Source: Trogon surrucura
Lineage: Eukaryota; Chordata; Aves; Trogoniformes; Trogonidae
Length of the DNA: 64,000 nt
Assembly: GCA_020746105.1 (NCBI GenBank)
Contig: CM036624.1
Coordinates: 20,916,084-20,980,083 of the forward strand
Direction: 5' to 3'
Within the stretch, counting starts at the first letter, position 1, and every line of letters starts with the position of its first letter. Shown here one piece after another: positions 1 to 11,590 of the stretch. The position numbers and the translations under genes were made by a program. The notes below the pieces were generated by a model. It searched no databases and had not been told where the DNA came from. It saw only the letters and a list, made by a program, of their open reading frames with translations.

Positions 1-380
1 AACTGTTGGTGGTGTTCAAAATTGAAAAGGTGTCTAGCATTGTCTTATAAATGTCTATTGGGTTAGACCTCACCTAACAGTGTTGTCTCTAAAAAATGAA
101 AATTAAGACCATTACAACAGGTGTCTCATATAATTATAGAATTGTTTACTTTGGCAAAGTCCATTAAGATCGTAGAGTCCTACATTACTAAGTCCACCAC
201 TAAATCATGTCCCTAAACACCACACCTACATGTCTTTTAAATACCTCCAGGGATGGTAACTCCACGGTGCCCCTCGGCAGCCTGTTCCAGTGCTTGACAA
301 CCCTGTAGGTGAAGATTTTCTTCTTAATGTCCAATCTAAGCCTTCCCTGGCACAGCTTGAGGCTGTTTTTTCTTGTCCTA

Positions 381-716
381 TTAGTTGTTACTTGGGAGAA
401 GAGAACTCACCCTGACCTTGCTAAAATCTCCTTTCGAGTAGTAGAGAGTGATAAGGTCTTTCCTCAGCTGCCTCTTCTCCAGGCTGAACAACCCCAGTTC
501 CCTCAACTGCTTCTCATAAGGCTTATTCTTGAGACCTGTCATTAACTTGGTTGCCCTTTGTTGACCGCACTCCAGCACCTCCCTGTTTTTCTTGTGAGGT
601 GCCCAAAACTGAACATGGGATTTGACGTGCAGCCTCACCATTGCTGCGTACAGGTGGACCATTACTTCCCTAGTCCTGCTGGCCACACTGTTTCTGATAC
701 AAGCCAGAGTGCTGTT
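381..716 (-). pseudogene. CR1 ORF2 thumb and C-terminal fragment
   Basis: Minus-strand reading frame from the C-terminal third of CR1 ORF2. It shows the recognisable string [20 protein letters not shown], then VQFWAPHKK, then RATKLMTGL, then [18 protein letters not shown]. The region 5' to it in the element continues across the SINE insertion at 717-902. After about 415 the frame departs from the usual CR1 sequence and hits a stop at 381-383. The DNA further downstream still resembles CR1, so a one-base frameshift, not a true end, explains the stop. Nothing here suggests present-day translation. Confidence 0.88.
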
Positions 717-902
717 CACAGAATCACAGAATGGCCTAGGCTGGAAGGGACCTTAGAGATCATTTTAATCCAACCTCCCTGTCGTGGGCAGGGACGCCAC
801 CTCTCGACTAGGTCAGACAACACGTGAGAACCGAACGGGAATTGAACCCGCGACCTTTGGTGTTTTAATCACCACGCTCAACCCATTGAGCTAAACCAGC
901 CC
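717..902 (-). mobile_element. tRNA-Ile-derived SINE with CR1-X-like tail (TguSINE1-type), nested in CR1
   Basis: Complete short interspersed element on the minus strand. The 5' head (902 down to 827) is a 76-nt tRNA-like sequence resembling tRNA-Ile. It is followed by a short body (about 826-795) and a CR1-X-like 3' end (about 794-717) finishing in the octamer-like 'acagaatcacagaat'. Removing it rejoins the CR1 reading around it: the left flank ends 'gtgctgtt' at 716 and the right flank resumes 'ttggccgcc' at 909. Target-site duplication is unclear; only about 4 bp (tgtt) could match. This SINE architecture is known from passerines as TguSINE1; the family name is from memory. The tail presumably recruits CR1-type LINE machinery, which is an inference from the family. 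Confidence 0.85.
838..893 (-). promoter_or_regulatory. Internal RNA polymerase III promoter (A and B boxes) of the SINE head
   Basis: On the minus strand the A box reads TAGCTCAATGG (893-883) and the B box GGTTCAATTCC (848-838); both fit the tRNA-type Pol III consensus. The head also folds: D arm, anticodon stem TGGTG/CACCA (874-870 with 862-858) and T stem GCGGG/CCCGT form, and the acceptor ends 902-896 and 833-827 pair with several G-U wobbles. The anticodon loop ATTAAAA puts TAA where an isoleucine tRNA would have AAT. This argues for a mutated SINE head and against a working tRNA gene. Confidence 0.75.
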
Positions 903-1070
903 TCCTTGTTGGCCGCCTTGGCCACTCGGGCACAGTGCTGGCTCATGTTCAACTGACCGTCAACTAACAACCCCTGGCAGTTGGCCTCGTTGATGCTCAT
1001 ACAGTTGGCCTTGGCCCATGGATCCAGTGTCTCTAGGTCCCTCTGTAGAGCCTCCCTGCCCTAAAGCAGG

Positions 1071-1334
1071 TCAAAAGCAGGACACCAGTTTGGTGTCTGC
1101 AAACTTACTGAAGGTGCACTTCATCTCTTCATCCAGATCTTTGATAAAGATATTAAACAGAACTGACTCCAACACGGAGCTGTGGGGAACACCATTTGTG
1201 ACCGGCTGCCAACTGGATTTAACTCCATTCACCACCACCCTTTGGGCTTGACCGTTCAGCCAGTTTTTTACCCAATAAAGAGCACATGCATCCAAGCCAA
1301 CAAAGTACATCTTTGTTGAAATGGTGTCTACCAA
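1071..1334 (-). pseudogene. CR1 ORF2 reverse-transcriptase palm fragment
   Basis: Remnant of the CR1 reverse transcriptase, which in intact elements primes cDNA synthesis on nicked DNA. The minus-strand translation shows the family's order of motifs: [17 protein letters not shown], then [17 protein letters not shown], then SKFADTKL. In active CR1 these would be GVPQGSVLGPVLFNIFI and SKFADDTKL, so the conserved Gln-Gly of the first motif is lost. The catalytic Asp-Asp pair is reduced to one Asp by an in-frame loss of one codon at 1092-1100. The fragment stops at both ends without the rest of the domain. It is a dead relic: there is no promoter, no upstream ORF and no endonuclease. Confidence 0.9.
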
Positions 1335-1340
1335 GCATTA

Positions 1341-3959
1341 TTTTAGTGTTAGGAACTTACCTGCTGAGGAGCACTTGAAATATCCTGCTTTTTTACTGTC
1401 ATTCTAAATATATTGGCAAGAAAGTAGACATTTATTCAGGATTTGTGTTTGTATTAGGCTGTTTTTTTATAAATTCATTACCAGAATTGAGCAATTCATT
1501 TGGAAAAAATATGAATAATACTTGGCGTAAGGTGAATAATCAAAAAGCACATGCTGTGGTTGCCCTCATTTGTGTGCATTTTTTTGTGATAAAAATAAGA
1601 ATATTAAGTTTTGCAAAAATAAAATAATCTTCTAAAAAGGTGAAAGTATATTAGGTTAGATGGTCGCAGCTGTATCGCCTATTCTTAAAGAAATATGCTG
1701 TTCCTTTTGAAGTAGGTTTGTATAATCCTTAAAAATATTGCCGATTAATCTCTGGTTTTGAAAGTGTGGTTATCAGAAGTTTCCCAACAATGTCTTTTTT
1801 AATGGAAGGTAATTTTGGATTATTGTCAATGATTCTCATGGATATTTTCCTCCGTGATGGCATCTTACTTGTGAAAAGTTAGGAAGCCAAATACTTTCTT
1901 TGTTCTGTGTTGGCTATTAAAGAATTAAGGAATTATGTATTAGAGCCTTATACAATAAACATACAGTCCTTTCCCATGTTTTAAACGTCTTTGTATACGT
2001 TCTATTTTGTATTTACATGACCAAACTTTTAAATTTTATAGGAGGTGAAAATCAATGCATTTAGTTCTTTATTTTATATTATTTTGAATTGTCCACAACA
2101 AACTGACTTTTGTGTTGTAACTACCTGATTCTTTGCTGGTGTAATGAGAATCTGCCTACTGCACCATATTTTGGTAAACAAGAAAATTTGTATCAACAAA
2201 ATATCTTGTTATTGGCCTTTGCTTTGAAATATAGTTTCACGTTAACTATTTCAGGTAAAGAAGTGTTGGTAAGACATCCAGTTAAAGCCAGTGTCTTTTT
2301 ACAATAATAGTCTCACCTGTGAAGCCACTGTATCTTGTGTCACTGGCATTAGTAAAAAAACAACTGGGGTGCACCCTATGCACTAATGGCCTCACTCAGA
2401 ATTTGTTACTGCTTACAGGTGGAGCAGTTGGGATGATAGAACCCTCAGCACTGAATGGTGAATGAACTGCATTTCCCCTTTTTACTGCGGTTTTAAGCAT
2501 GTTTTGAACACATAAGACAAGCAGAGGGAGATCCATGTAAAATTATGCTTTACTGTAGAAAAAGTGTAGACACAGAGAAAATGCAGAAATATAGGAAGGC
2601 TTCCACCTTGATGACTTTGTTTTATTAAGAGACTATTGTCAAATATTTTTACGCCCTTTATCTCAAGTTTTGCTGTGTACGTGCTCAAGACTTATAGACA
2701 CATATGTCGTCCGCTCTCTGCAAATACCTTATTCTCATTAAAAGGGTCATGCATATATGTCAAATGATGAAAAGAGTCTCAAACTGTATTTGAGGCTCAA
2801 TTTTATGAAAATTCTCACTGAGATTGAACAACATTAAATACTTATAATAAAGTTCTGGGTAAGAGGTAAGTTTTCCCATCAACCAATGATTGCATGAATT
2901 TAACCACCCAGTAGAGTCCTTGGAAAAATATTTTATATATATTTCTAGCATTTAGTGCAAGTGAAAAATAAGTATGTTTACTGCTGAAATTGTCAATTAA
3001 TTAAATACATGAACCTATTAAATAAATGCATTATCATTGCCTATACAACAAATATATTTAAAAGCTTAGAAACATGTTGGTCAGGTTCCCAGGGCTGCCC
3101 ACTCAGATTTAGATGAGTGCATATAAAAGCTTTCTTCTGTAAACATAGCAAGTCCTGCAGTTTGAGCAGTGTGTTTGCCCATTTTTGCATCCTCAGCTTA
3201 TGTACATCTTTTTGAAGGATTAATGCCTGACATTCTGGATAGGTTGTACACAAGAAAAGACAGAATTCTTCAAAATATCAGAATATTGAGAAGCATGCAC
3301 ACACGTGTGCACTTAAAGGAATAGTAGAGAGACAGAAAAATGTATTTGAAAAGCAACCAAAACCTGACTTTTAAACTGAAATAGATTTGTTTAACAATGT
3401 CTTTCTCTACAGACAGTGTATTAATAGTCCCACCTAATTGATACTATCCCTATTTATATTACATGTACTCTGCTACTTGCAATGTTCAGTTTTTCTTTTT
3501 TTAAGTATTGTTTCTACCTCTCTGTAAATTTTTCCAAGTTAATGAGATTCCTATTTTCCTTAAATAAGTTACATATTCACTATATTTCTCCTATTTTAAA
3601 TTATAATTGCTATGAATGTGTTCAACAGTTTGACTTGGATTCCTCATCCTGTACTCCCTAATTGAGTGAATTAATTAAAAATTGGTGTTTGTCTGTAAAA
3701 GAGTAGATGAGCAGACCCAGTACTTGATGTCAGAAGTAAAATAGTAAATGAACATAATTATGTTTCACCTTCCTATCTACTCATTTGTGTGAGCATAAGC
3801 ATCTAGTTAGTTGTATGCAACATAGTGTCTTAAACAGGTTCATTTACACTCGAAGAAAAGAAGGGTAAAAGAGAAGTTAATGGCTAGATAATGATTTCTT
3901 TCTGAAAGGCTGATCATCACTTCTAATATTCAATTTCCAGAACATCAGGCTAGAAAACA
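1341..3959. other. Unique AT-rich sequence, no gene seen
   Basis: No exon-like frame, RNA gene or recognisable transposon on either strand. Open frames are short (70 codons or fewer) and lack family resemblance. Several short A/T runs occur but no long microsatellite. Confidence 0.6.
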
Positions 3960-4560
3960 CATTTATGACAGGTTTTTGGTAACTGCACTTTATTTGGAAA
4001 GAAATTGTCAACACAGAAAACCAGAGATCATTTTGACTTTAAGTGTTGGTGTTATTCCTATGTACATTTATGGTATAGTGTAACAGCTGCATGCAAAGGT
4101 GTCTTCTGTCTGCCTTGTACAGTGTACTGCTTAAAAACAACCGACAGCCATCAACAAGCAATCCATACTATAGAGTCAAAACAATATTATTTTTGTCCTT
4201 AAATTTACATAACCAACACCATGTTCTTATTCGGACTGTGAACTGCACAGAAAGCGAAGTGCAGTTCAACCAGCGTGTTGCTTGTTATGATTTTGCTTTG
4301 TGCAAGATTGTTTTTCTTTTCCCTAGAGAAATCCGGCATTACATTTGTGATTTGGGTAGGCGTATGGAACAGCAAGCAGTTGGTTTGTCCCAATGCGGGG
4401 TTCTGCTATCCAACAGCAAATCAGATAAGAAAATAATTTGGCATTTCAGGAACATTGTCTTGCTACTGTATCAAGAGAAAACTTATGTTATTATAGACTA
4501 TATTGATATACATCAAATAAACAGCTAACTGTGGAGGAGAATGCTGTTTCAATTCATTCT
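3960..4560. other. CpG-retaining patch with stem-loop; candidate conserved non-coding element
   Basis: This stretch differs in texture from its AT-rich, CpG-poor surroundings: seven CpG dinucleotides lie between 4142 and 4396. It carries a perfect stem-loop at 4239-4268 and the longest non-transposon open frame of the window (4091-4528, 145 codons), which I do not take as coding because no domain, composition or family signal supports it. An AATAAA occurs at 4516-4521. It could be a conserved regulatory element, an old retrocopy of a 3' untranslated region, or a chance patch. Confidence 0.35.
4239..4268. repeat. Perfect 10-bp inverted repeat with 10-nt loop
   Basis: TGAACTGCAC (4239-4248) is the exact reverse complement of GTGCAGTTCA (4259-4268), with agaaagcgaa as the loop. 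The pairing does not extend cleanly outward, so it is shorter than a typical microRNA precursor. A transcript could fold here; a palindromic binding site is the alternative. Confidence 0.6.
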
Positions 4561-7500
4561 AAATTGAATCAGATTAAATAGGAAAAGAAAAAGATGCACA
4601 ATCAAAGATTTCACTTTTAACAGGTTAAAATTTGAGAAAGTAGGGACATAATAAGAACTTGCTTAGTGGTAAATGTTTGAACATCCCTTCACCATTCTGC
4701 CTTCTGCATCAAATATGCAGAAGTAATACAGTGCTTGACAGGAAAACAGTTTCTGTTGCAGACAGTTTGTTATGACAAATGCCTAGACTTAGGTAGGTAA
4801 CCTTTAAAATTAGGTATTCCTTTAGCAAGCCTGTTTCAGATGTTATTCCTCTGAAAGTTAAGAGACTCTAATTTCTTAACTAAATGTGTCTATAATCACT
4901 TAGTACCTCTTTGTTCTTCTGTTAATACTATTTGTAAGAATAACTGGCTATTCTGCCTCCCTGTGGTTTCTTTCTTCTATTTATTTATGGGGAACAATCA
5001 TATCCATTTTGAGACTTCCTTTTTCTCAACAATAAGGTCAGGCCATCAAATCTTCTCTAAAGATAAAAGCCTTCTTTCCACTTATGGCACTTGCATTCAT
5101 CGTTTCTTGTTTCTATTTGAATCCCTCTTTCTTGAGCGTGCATAATGAGAAATGAGGAGGTTAATTTTTTTGTATTTGGTCTGTCTTTTGCTATTTTTTC
5201 TCCTTGCTTCAGGTGTTAATTCCTGATACTGTTTCACTTTTAAGTTAAAGATATTGGAAGCCTTTTGGATATTTGAGCTGATCAACTCTTCAGTAAAGCT
5301 GACCTCAGTAATTATGTTCCATAATTTCTCAGGCTATGCCCTTTTGAAGTAAAGGCTGTTGTTTCCTAATCTGTTTTCACATATCTTTCTGTTTACTCTC
5401 GATGGAAGTAATTTAAGATTACTTTCCTTAAGGTATTTTTTATGACTGCTTTTCTGCAATCTATCATTTACGAAGTATGTCTAACTCTATAGATTTCCTA
5501 CTTCTACTTCCATCAGTATTGTTATCCCTACTTCTGCTGTTCACTTACCAAGTTTGAGTGTACTGTGTTTACTGGTTTGCGTAAAATAGCAGGTGCAAAT
5601 TTTCAGTTTCTGAAGCTGGCTTAGAGCGTTGGAATTGTACTTCAAGGTTGAAATACAGTGTCAGGACTGTACAAAGAGTTGTTTATGCCAGACATGTACT
5701 TTAGTTTGATCAATATGTTAATTCTTTACTTCCATTAATATCAACTATAATTTCAAAATCATTAGATATAAATAAGAAAGTAGTGTGCATAAATTGTGGC
5801 CTCTCATTTTCCTTGGCTAACCTCCGAGCGGTAAACCATTGGAATAAATAGAGCTGTAAGGTTGGTTGACACAGAAGTGCTATGTTTGGTTTCAGGTTAT
5901 TACTCAGAATGAATTTTGTTGGATATGGAAAATCTGTGGAATGTGTTTCTCATAATACTACGTTTCAGTTGAGATTCTTTGCATGAATCCTTTGAGACAA
6001 CACACATGCATTTTAAGCATTAACAATTACTTTTAATCTGCTACTAAAATTTCTGAAAGTCACTTTCTTTTTTACACTGTAGTGCAGTACAATTCACTAA
6101 TATAATTTTGTTCATGCAGAAAGATGACCTGAGTAACTCATAAAAGGTTGAGCATGATAATGTTATAACAACTGCCAGCATTTTCCATTTAATGGTTAAC
6201 AGCTTGTCGTGGATTAATAAGTAGAATATTGATAGTCAAAGGTAAATATCAGATGCAGAATAGAAAATATAAATAGCGTAGTGCTTGTTCAGCTGCCATA
6301 TCAGAAAATAACTTTATTTTTTAATGTCATGATACACAAAAAAATAAGACACCACAGTCTGAAAACTGGTGTTTCTGCCTACCCAAAAATCAGGAAGGCT
6401 GTATCATCTCAAGATTTTTAGTCCTAAAGATAATGCATATATATGACATCCTGGAAAGCCTTGTAAAATAATGAAATAATGAAATAAAGTTTAAGGAGAC
6501 GGTACGTATATCGGTAAGGAAACATGGACCACTAGCCAAAAGTGATCTATACACTTCTTAGTGCACAAGTGTACCTACCGTTTAGTTCCTGTCGTAAAAA
6601 TTAGCAGACAAAACCAGCAACAGTAATGATAAAAAACAGCTAAAAAAATTACAACAAAGCACTTTACTGCTTGCTTTCATAATATTAATTATTTCTTCAA
6701 AGATTTATATAGGTATAAGACAATATGTATAATGTAGTATGTAGAAATTCCAAAGTGAAACGAGAAAATATTTATGATTTCCAATTGTTAAAATGTAAAA
6801 AAACTTCAAATAAGTTGACACAGAATGAAAATTACGAACATACACAGACAAAAATTAATTACAACTAAGATGAAATTACTCATTAAAGAACCGCCAGGTT
6901 TGGTGGTAAGTCTAATTTTATTTGACAATTTCATAAATGATGCAGGGAAGGAATAAACCTTGAATTACATTCTTACATTGTACTAAATTGGAAAGTGCTA
7001 TACATCAAAGGTGTTGAAAGATTTTATATTTGTGAATATAAGGTAATAAGTTTTCAGTTTGGATAGAACATTAAAGTGTAAAAATAAGAATTCCTTAAAA
7101 GAAAGTTAAACCATAAAGAAAATTTTGGCCACATATTTAAAAACTTTTTGAAAAGGGGAACCATTAGAAACAAACATGGAGTGATCTTGCGTGAATTAAG
7201 CTGTTGATGACTTAGAAGAGAGAGGTATATTACTTTTCAAAATTGCATTCCTTTTGAAGTTCTTCTATTAAACACTATTTCCTGTGAGATATATATATAT
7301 CTTAAATAGCTCTCATTGTGTTTCATGATGCAAATTACTAAGGTATATATGACATTACGGGGTGATATTTTCTCAGAATTTGAGAGACTGCTTATATCTG
7401 CAAAAATATATTTCCAAACAGTGATACTATCCTGTCTTTGATTCTTAAGAGATTTATATCTTGATTAATTTTAACATCCACAGATCTACTCCAGGTAAAT

Positions 7501-10500
7501 AATTAAAAGTTAGAAATTGTGTATGCCTTTGTAGGATTGTCTTTGCAGACTGCTATCTGCCGAAATAGACCTGTACTTTATACCTGCAGATATATTCATG
7601 TCCTTAAAGTTGGCTTGCACTCTACAAAACTGTTTTTGCAGAATGTTAAGTAATAATGCTTTCATGTGTAAACTTTTCCAATTTTTGTTTTAGAAAATTT
7701 AGAAAGAGTGGGCAGGCGATGGGATGACATTTAGAATCCTGTAAGATTCTTGTAATGAGAAATAAAGTAATTTTTGATATGAAATGAACTGATTTGTGGA
7801 GCTTGAATTTCAGTCCTGTGTTATATAACTAATTTAGGAAATATTATTAAAAAAATGTAAAAGAAATTTACCTAAAAGGTTAAATAATACCAAATGGCAT
7901 ACAGCATTTCAATTTACTCAATTAAAATATAGTGTCATATTCCTCTTTTATTAAAGGAACATGTATTATTGGTTTACTCCTTTTATTGTTCTGAACATTT
8001 ACTTCATTAAATGTATTATTTTAGAAAAATCATGCTTTTGTATTTTTTTAATTCTTGTGGTTTGTTGCTTTTACGTTCATCATATTTGCCGCTTCCAAAC
8101 AGTGTTACATTTTGTAATTCAACACACGTCGCAGTGATATTCTGAAATTGCAAGAATTTTACACGTGATCCTGATCTTGTAAACCGTAATCTATGTGAGT
8201 GGCTCAGGGATGAGAGACTCCTAGTTGAGGTTATATCTAGTGCACCAGATAACCATAGTCAAGCTCCAAAAAGACTATTTTGGAATCCCAGTCTTCACTG
8301 CCTGCATCTTGGTGGACTGCTTGCTTTGTTTTCTCACATCATTTCTGTGGAGACTTTTCAGTCTGATGGTTCTCTGTCCATTCCTCTGCCTCATATGAAT
8401 ACAGATGTGGGCGCCCTTTCTCGTGAAGGGACAGTATGGAAAAGTGCCTTTTCAGTCTACAGTAATGCAGAGCTCTGTTGTTCAGTAAACACTTTCAGCC
8501 ACAGGCAACCATTCAAGCAACATGTATAATCCATGTCCCAGCTTTTTCTTCAGCTGTGAGTAGAAATATGGTGGTATTCCTATTTTCGCTTGCTTCTTTT
8601 GGGGTGTTTTAGGTTTCCTTTCATTTGGATTAGAAAGGATTTCGGAGCAACAAATCAGCAGTTTCTTTAGTGGAACACAGCTTTCATTTGCTTCTGGTCT
8701 GTCTTGGTATTTTCATGGGTAGTTTTGTCACAATGGGAGTGCACCAAAGAAATTTCAGCAATGTGAAATATTGCTGAAGTATGAAGGTAGGAAGCTTGGC
8801 CATTAAAAACAAGGATCAGACTAGGTAAAAGATCGAGGACCATAGGGAACTTAAGCAGCACAAGTGGAGTAAAGTATGACAGCGTGGACTGTAAGATTTA
8901 GTGGTTAATAACATGAAATTGTCATAAAATGAAAATCATTAATTGCAAAACAAAGTATGAGGAATTAAGTATGTTAGCTGATAAACTGCGACTGTGAGGC
9001 ATCAATATGATGTGTTACAATCATGATCTTGAATATATTAAGTGAAGGTAACATTAGTGTTATTATAACAGACATCAGTAAGACCCGTTGTCTCTGGTTT
9101 ATGTTACTGCTTTTAAAAAGGAGTTCAGAGAGGAACCAGTACAGATAAAGACTGTTACAATTACAGACAAATGCAAAGCCTCTCTTACAAGAAATGACCA
9201 GTGCTTTCTTTACCTGACATTCGTAAATTGTAAAGAAATTGTTGTAGCTGTTGAATAAGTTGGTTTAGTTGCTAATTACCTTCGTTAATGGCATGTTCCT
9301 TGGTTTTTTTTGCATGTATTTGTTTAGTTTCATCTTCTAACCATTGGGTATTATTATGTCTTTTTCTGTTAGAGAAAATAGCTGTTTATAACTGTCTGGC
9401 ATTTTCTACAAAACTTCAGCGGCAACATCCGTAATGTTTTAATAAAAATAAATTACTTCAATCTCTTTTTAATTCCTTTGTTCCTTGTTTGATTAGCAAA
9501 GGAAGATGGAAAAGTTTTTACTCATATTGTGCTGTCACAATTTACGAAAAATTTCTGTCTCTGTGTAAATCTGTGGCTGCATAGCTACACTTCTGACTTG
9601 CAAAAATAGAAATGCATGTTTGCTTTCATGTAGTTGGGCATCTTTACTGAGTATTTATTCTTCAGGTAGAGAGCATATGGTGCCCTTATAATATTGTAAG
9701 AAATTCTTATCGTCTCAAAGTTTGAGATCATATTTATATTACATGACCTAAAATTTAAGCAAAGATGTTAAAAAGTAATTATATTACAATTTGCATATTA
9801 AATGTGTTTACAGATATCTATACTGTATTTTCCACCAAATGGCACTAAAGTTATCATGGCTTAGAGAACTGGGATTTGAGAATTGCCGGGCTATTCATTC
9901 AAAAGCGGTTTTGTAGAAATTCTGTTAAATTCCAGTTTATGTTCTTTAATTAGTAATGCCAGAAGGACTACTGAAGGAGATACTATTCTCTAAAGGTGGA
10001 GATGAAGTCACGATTCTAATCACTGGTGAACATTAAAACTTCTGGGACTCTTTTCAAAGATAAAATGCTAAAAATAATAACTGGATTGCATTTTGGTCTG
10101 CATTTTTCATGATTTCCTACTGTTGTTAGATAACGTAGGTTGTATTTCATCTGCTAAACTCATGCATTAGGAATGGTGAAATACTACAGCTGTAATGTTA
10201 GGCTCAAAATACATGTCAGTGAAACAGACTTTTTATATAACAACTGACAGTTAATTTTGTGAGGCTCAGTCAGTTTTCTGTGTTTCACAGTCTGCAGTTA
10301 TATACTACAGCATTTCAGCCAGAAGATAGCTTTGTCTGCAGCAATGGAAGATGTAAGCCCCTCCCAACCACGTTTGTAATACTCTCCTGGTTGCCTGTCT
10401 TTCTTGTCTTGAGTATTCTACAGTACTACTATTCACATGAAGAAGGCTTTCTATTTGAGAGTCCCTGTGTTTCTGCTTCCTCGTGTAATGTAAACCTTAT

Positions 10501-11477
10501 AAATGCAAAATGTAAAATTACAGAACCTCTGGTTCTTTAAAAGATGGAAAAAAGGGAAAATAATGTTTTAATGAATGCAATTCTCAATAAAAACAGGGTT
10601 CTCTGTGTAGTTTAACGCAAGGTATAAGTTTTGATATGTTTTACTAGATAATAATTATGTCCATTCTCTTGTCCTCTTTTCATGGACATATGGGTCCAAA
10701 GATAACTTTAAACAAACACCAAAGAAGAGGGTGAACAATATTTATATTGCATATCTATGTCTACCTGACAGAAAGTCTTATGGTTGTGAGGATTAACCTC
10801 CTCTCAAAATGTCTAGGTGATCGGCCTTAACCAGCCTCAGATGACAGAAAATTTTAAATTGTTGAAAATTCCATCCTTCTGCGTATACAAAATAAAGTGT
10901 GCTAGAAACATTTAAAAATCTCAACATGTCTGGAAAGAAAAAACAACTTTTAGCTGAATATTGTAATTGATTTGGCTATCTTTTTAGGGACAGTGGCTTC
11001 AAACAGAGCATTCCAACAAGCCAAGGGATAGCTGAGGATCAAAACTTAGGGAAGTTACCTCTTACACTGTGAAAGTTGAAGACCATAAGTTATTACACTT
11101 TGCTTGGTCTCGTATGACATATGAAATTAGTCAGGTTTTTATAATCATTACAAGAAAAGCTTTTTAAAATTCAGGGTCAGGATAGGGTGGTATGTACAGT
11201 TTGGTAAAATGGGCCAACACAGTGGGTTGCTTCTGAGGATGCTGGCTTGTTTATAACTCGAATTATTTCTTTTTTTCCACAAGCAGATTATTCTAATCTC
11301 ATCAGACAGAGTAATGAAGAGGTTACTGAGCAGAAATTTTGAACTGAGGACAAGCAGACCCATCCTTAAACCTGACAGAATGAAAAAACCTACCAGAATT
11401 AGTGACCCTAGCAGATACTTTTCACATTTTGCCTGAAACACAAAGAAAGATTTCTTTAAATTTCTTTAAACAGCATT
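4561..11477. other. Long unique AT-rich stretch, no gene seen
   Basis: Nearly 7 kb without a recognisable transposon, exon or RNA gene. Open frames are all under about 100 codons and unremarkable. Minor low-complexity features only: a short AT alternation near 7288-7300 and an ATGAAATA triplication at about 6466-6490. Ancient repeats too eroded to recognise by eye may be present. Confidence 0.6.
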
Positions 11478-11590
11478 CACGTGTTGCCTAACCTAGTGGA
11501 GAGGTGGCGTCTCTGCCCACAACAGGGAGGTTGGATTAAAATGATCTCTAAGGTCCCTTCCAGCCCAGACCATTCTATGATACTATGATT
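11478..11590 (+). mobile_element. SINE body and tail or CR1-X 3' end
   Basis: Plus-strand copy homologous to the body and tail of the SINE at 717-902. It shares 'cacgtgttg', 'cctagt-gagaggtggcg', 'gaggttggattaaaatgat' and the terminal 'ccattctatgatactatgat'. Similarity begins just after the point where the tRNA head ends in the complete copy, so the head is missing. Either this is a 5'-truncated SINE or it is the CR1-X LINE end from which the SINE tail was taken; the body match favours the SINE. Confidence 0.8.

Larger units (their letters stand above)
124..1340 (-). mobile_element. CR1 LINE, 5'-truncated, interrupted by a SINE
   Basis: A chicken-repeat-1 (CR1) non-LTR retrotransposon copy in reverse orientation. 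Read on the minus strand, it enters inside the ORF2 reverse transcriptase at about 1335, continues through the thumb and C-terminal part of ORF2 (about 716-381), and ends in the CR1 3' region at about 270-124. The 3' terminal motif survives only in eroded form near 124-145. Typical CR1 phrases are visible, such as 'cctccagggatggt' at 246. The copy is broken by the SINE at 717-902, a frameshift and substitutions in catalytic motifs, so it cannot be autonomous. 5' truncation is usual for CR1. The identification rests on remembered consensus sequences and on the translated fragments; the exact ends are uncertain by tens of bases. Confidence 0.93.

Noticed and set aside
827-902. Functional tRNA gene on the minus strand
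   Set aside because: The cloverleaf folds and the Pol III boxes are intact, but the acceptor stem relies on many G-U pairs, the anticodon loop is altered (TAA), and the sequence runs straight into a CR1-X-like tail. It is the head of a SINE.
4516-4521. AATAAA as a polyadenylation signal ending a transcript
   Set aside because: The hexamer is common in AT-rich DNA, and no coding exon or downstream GU-rich element supports it.
4091-4528. 145-codon open frame as a gene
   Set aside because: No domain, no family resemblance, low-complexity hydrophobic and basic mix, and the length is within what AT-rich random DNA of this size can give.
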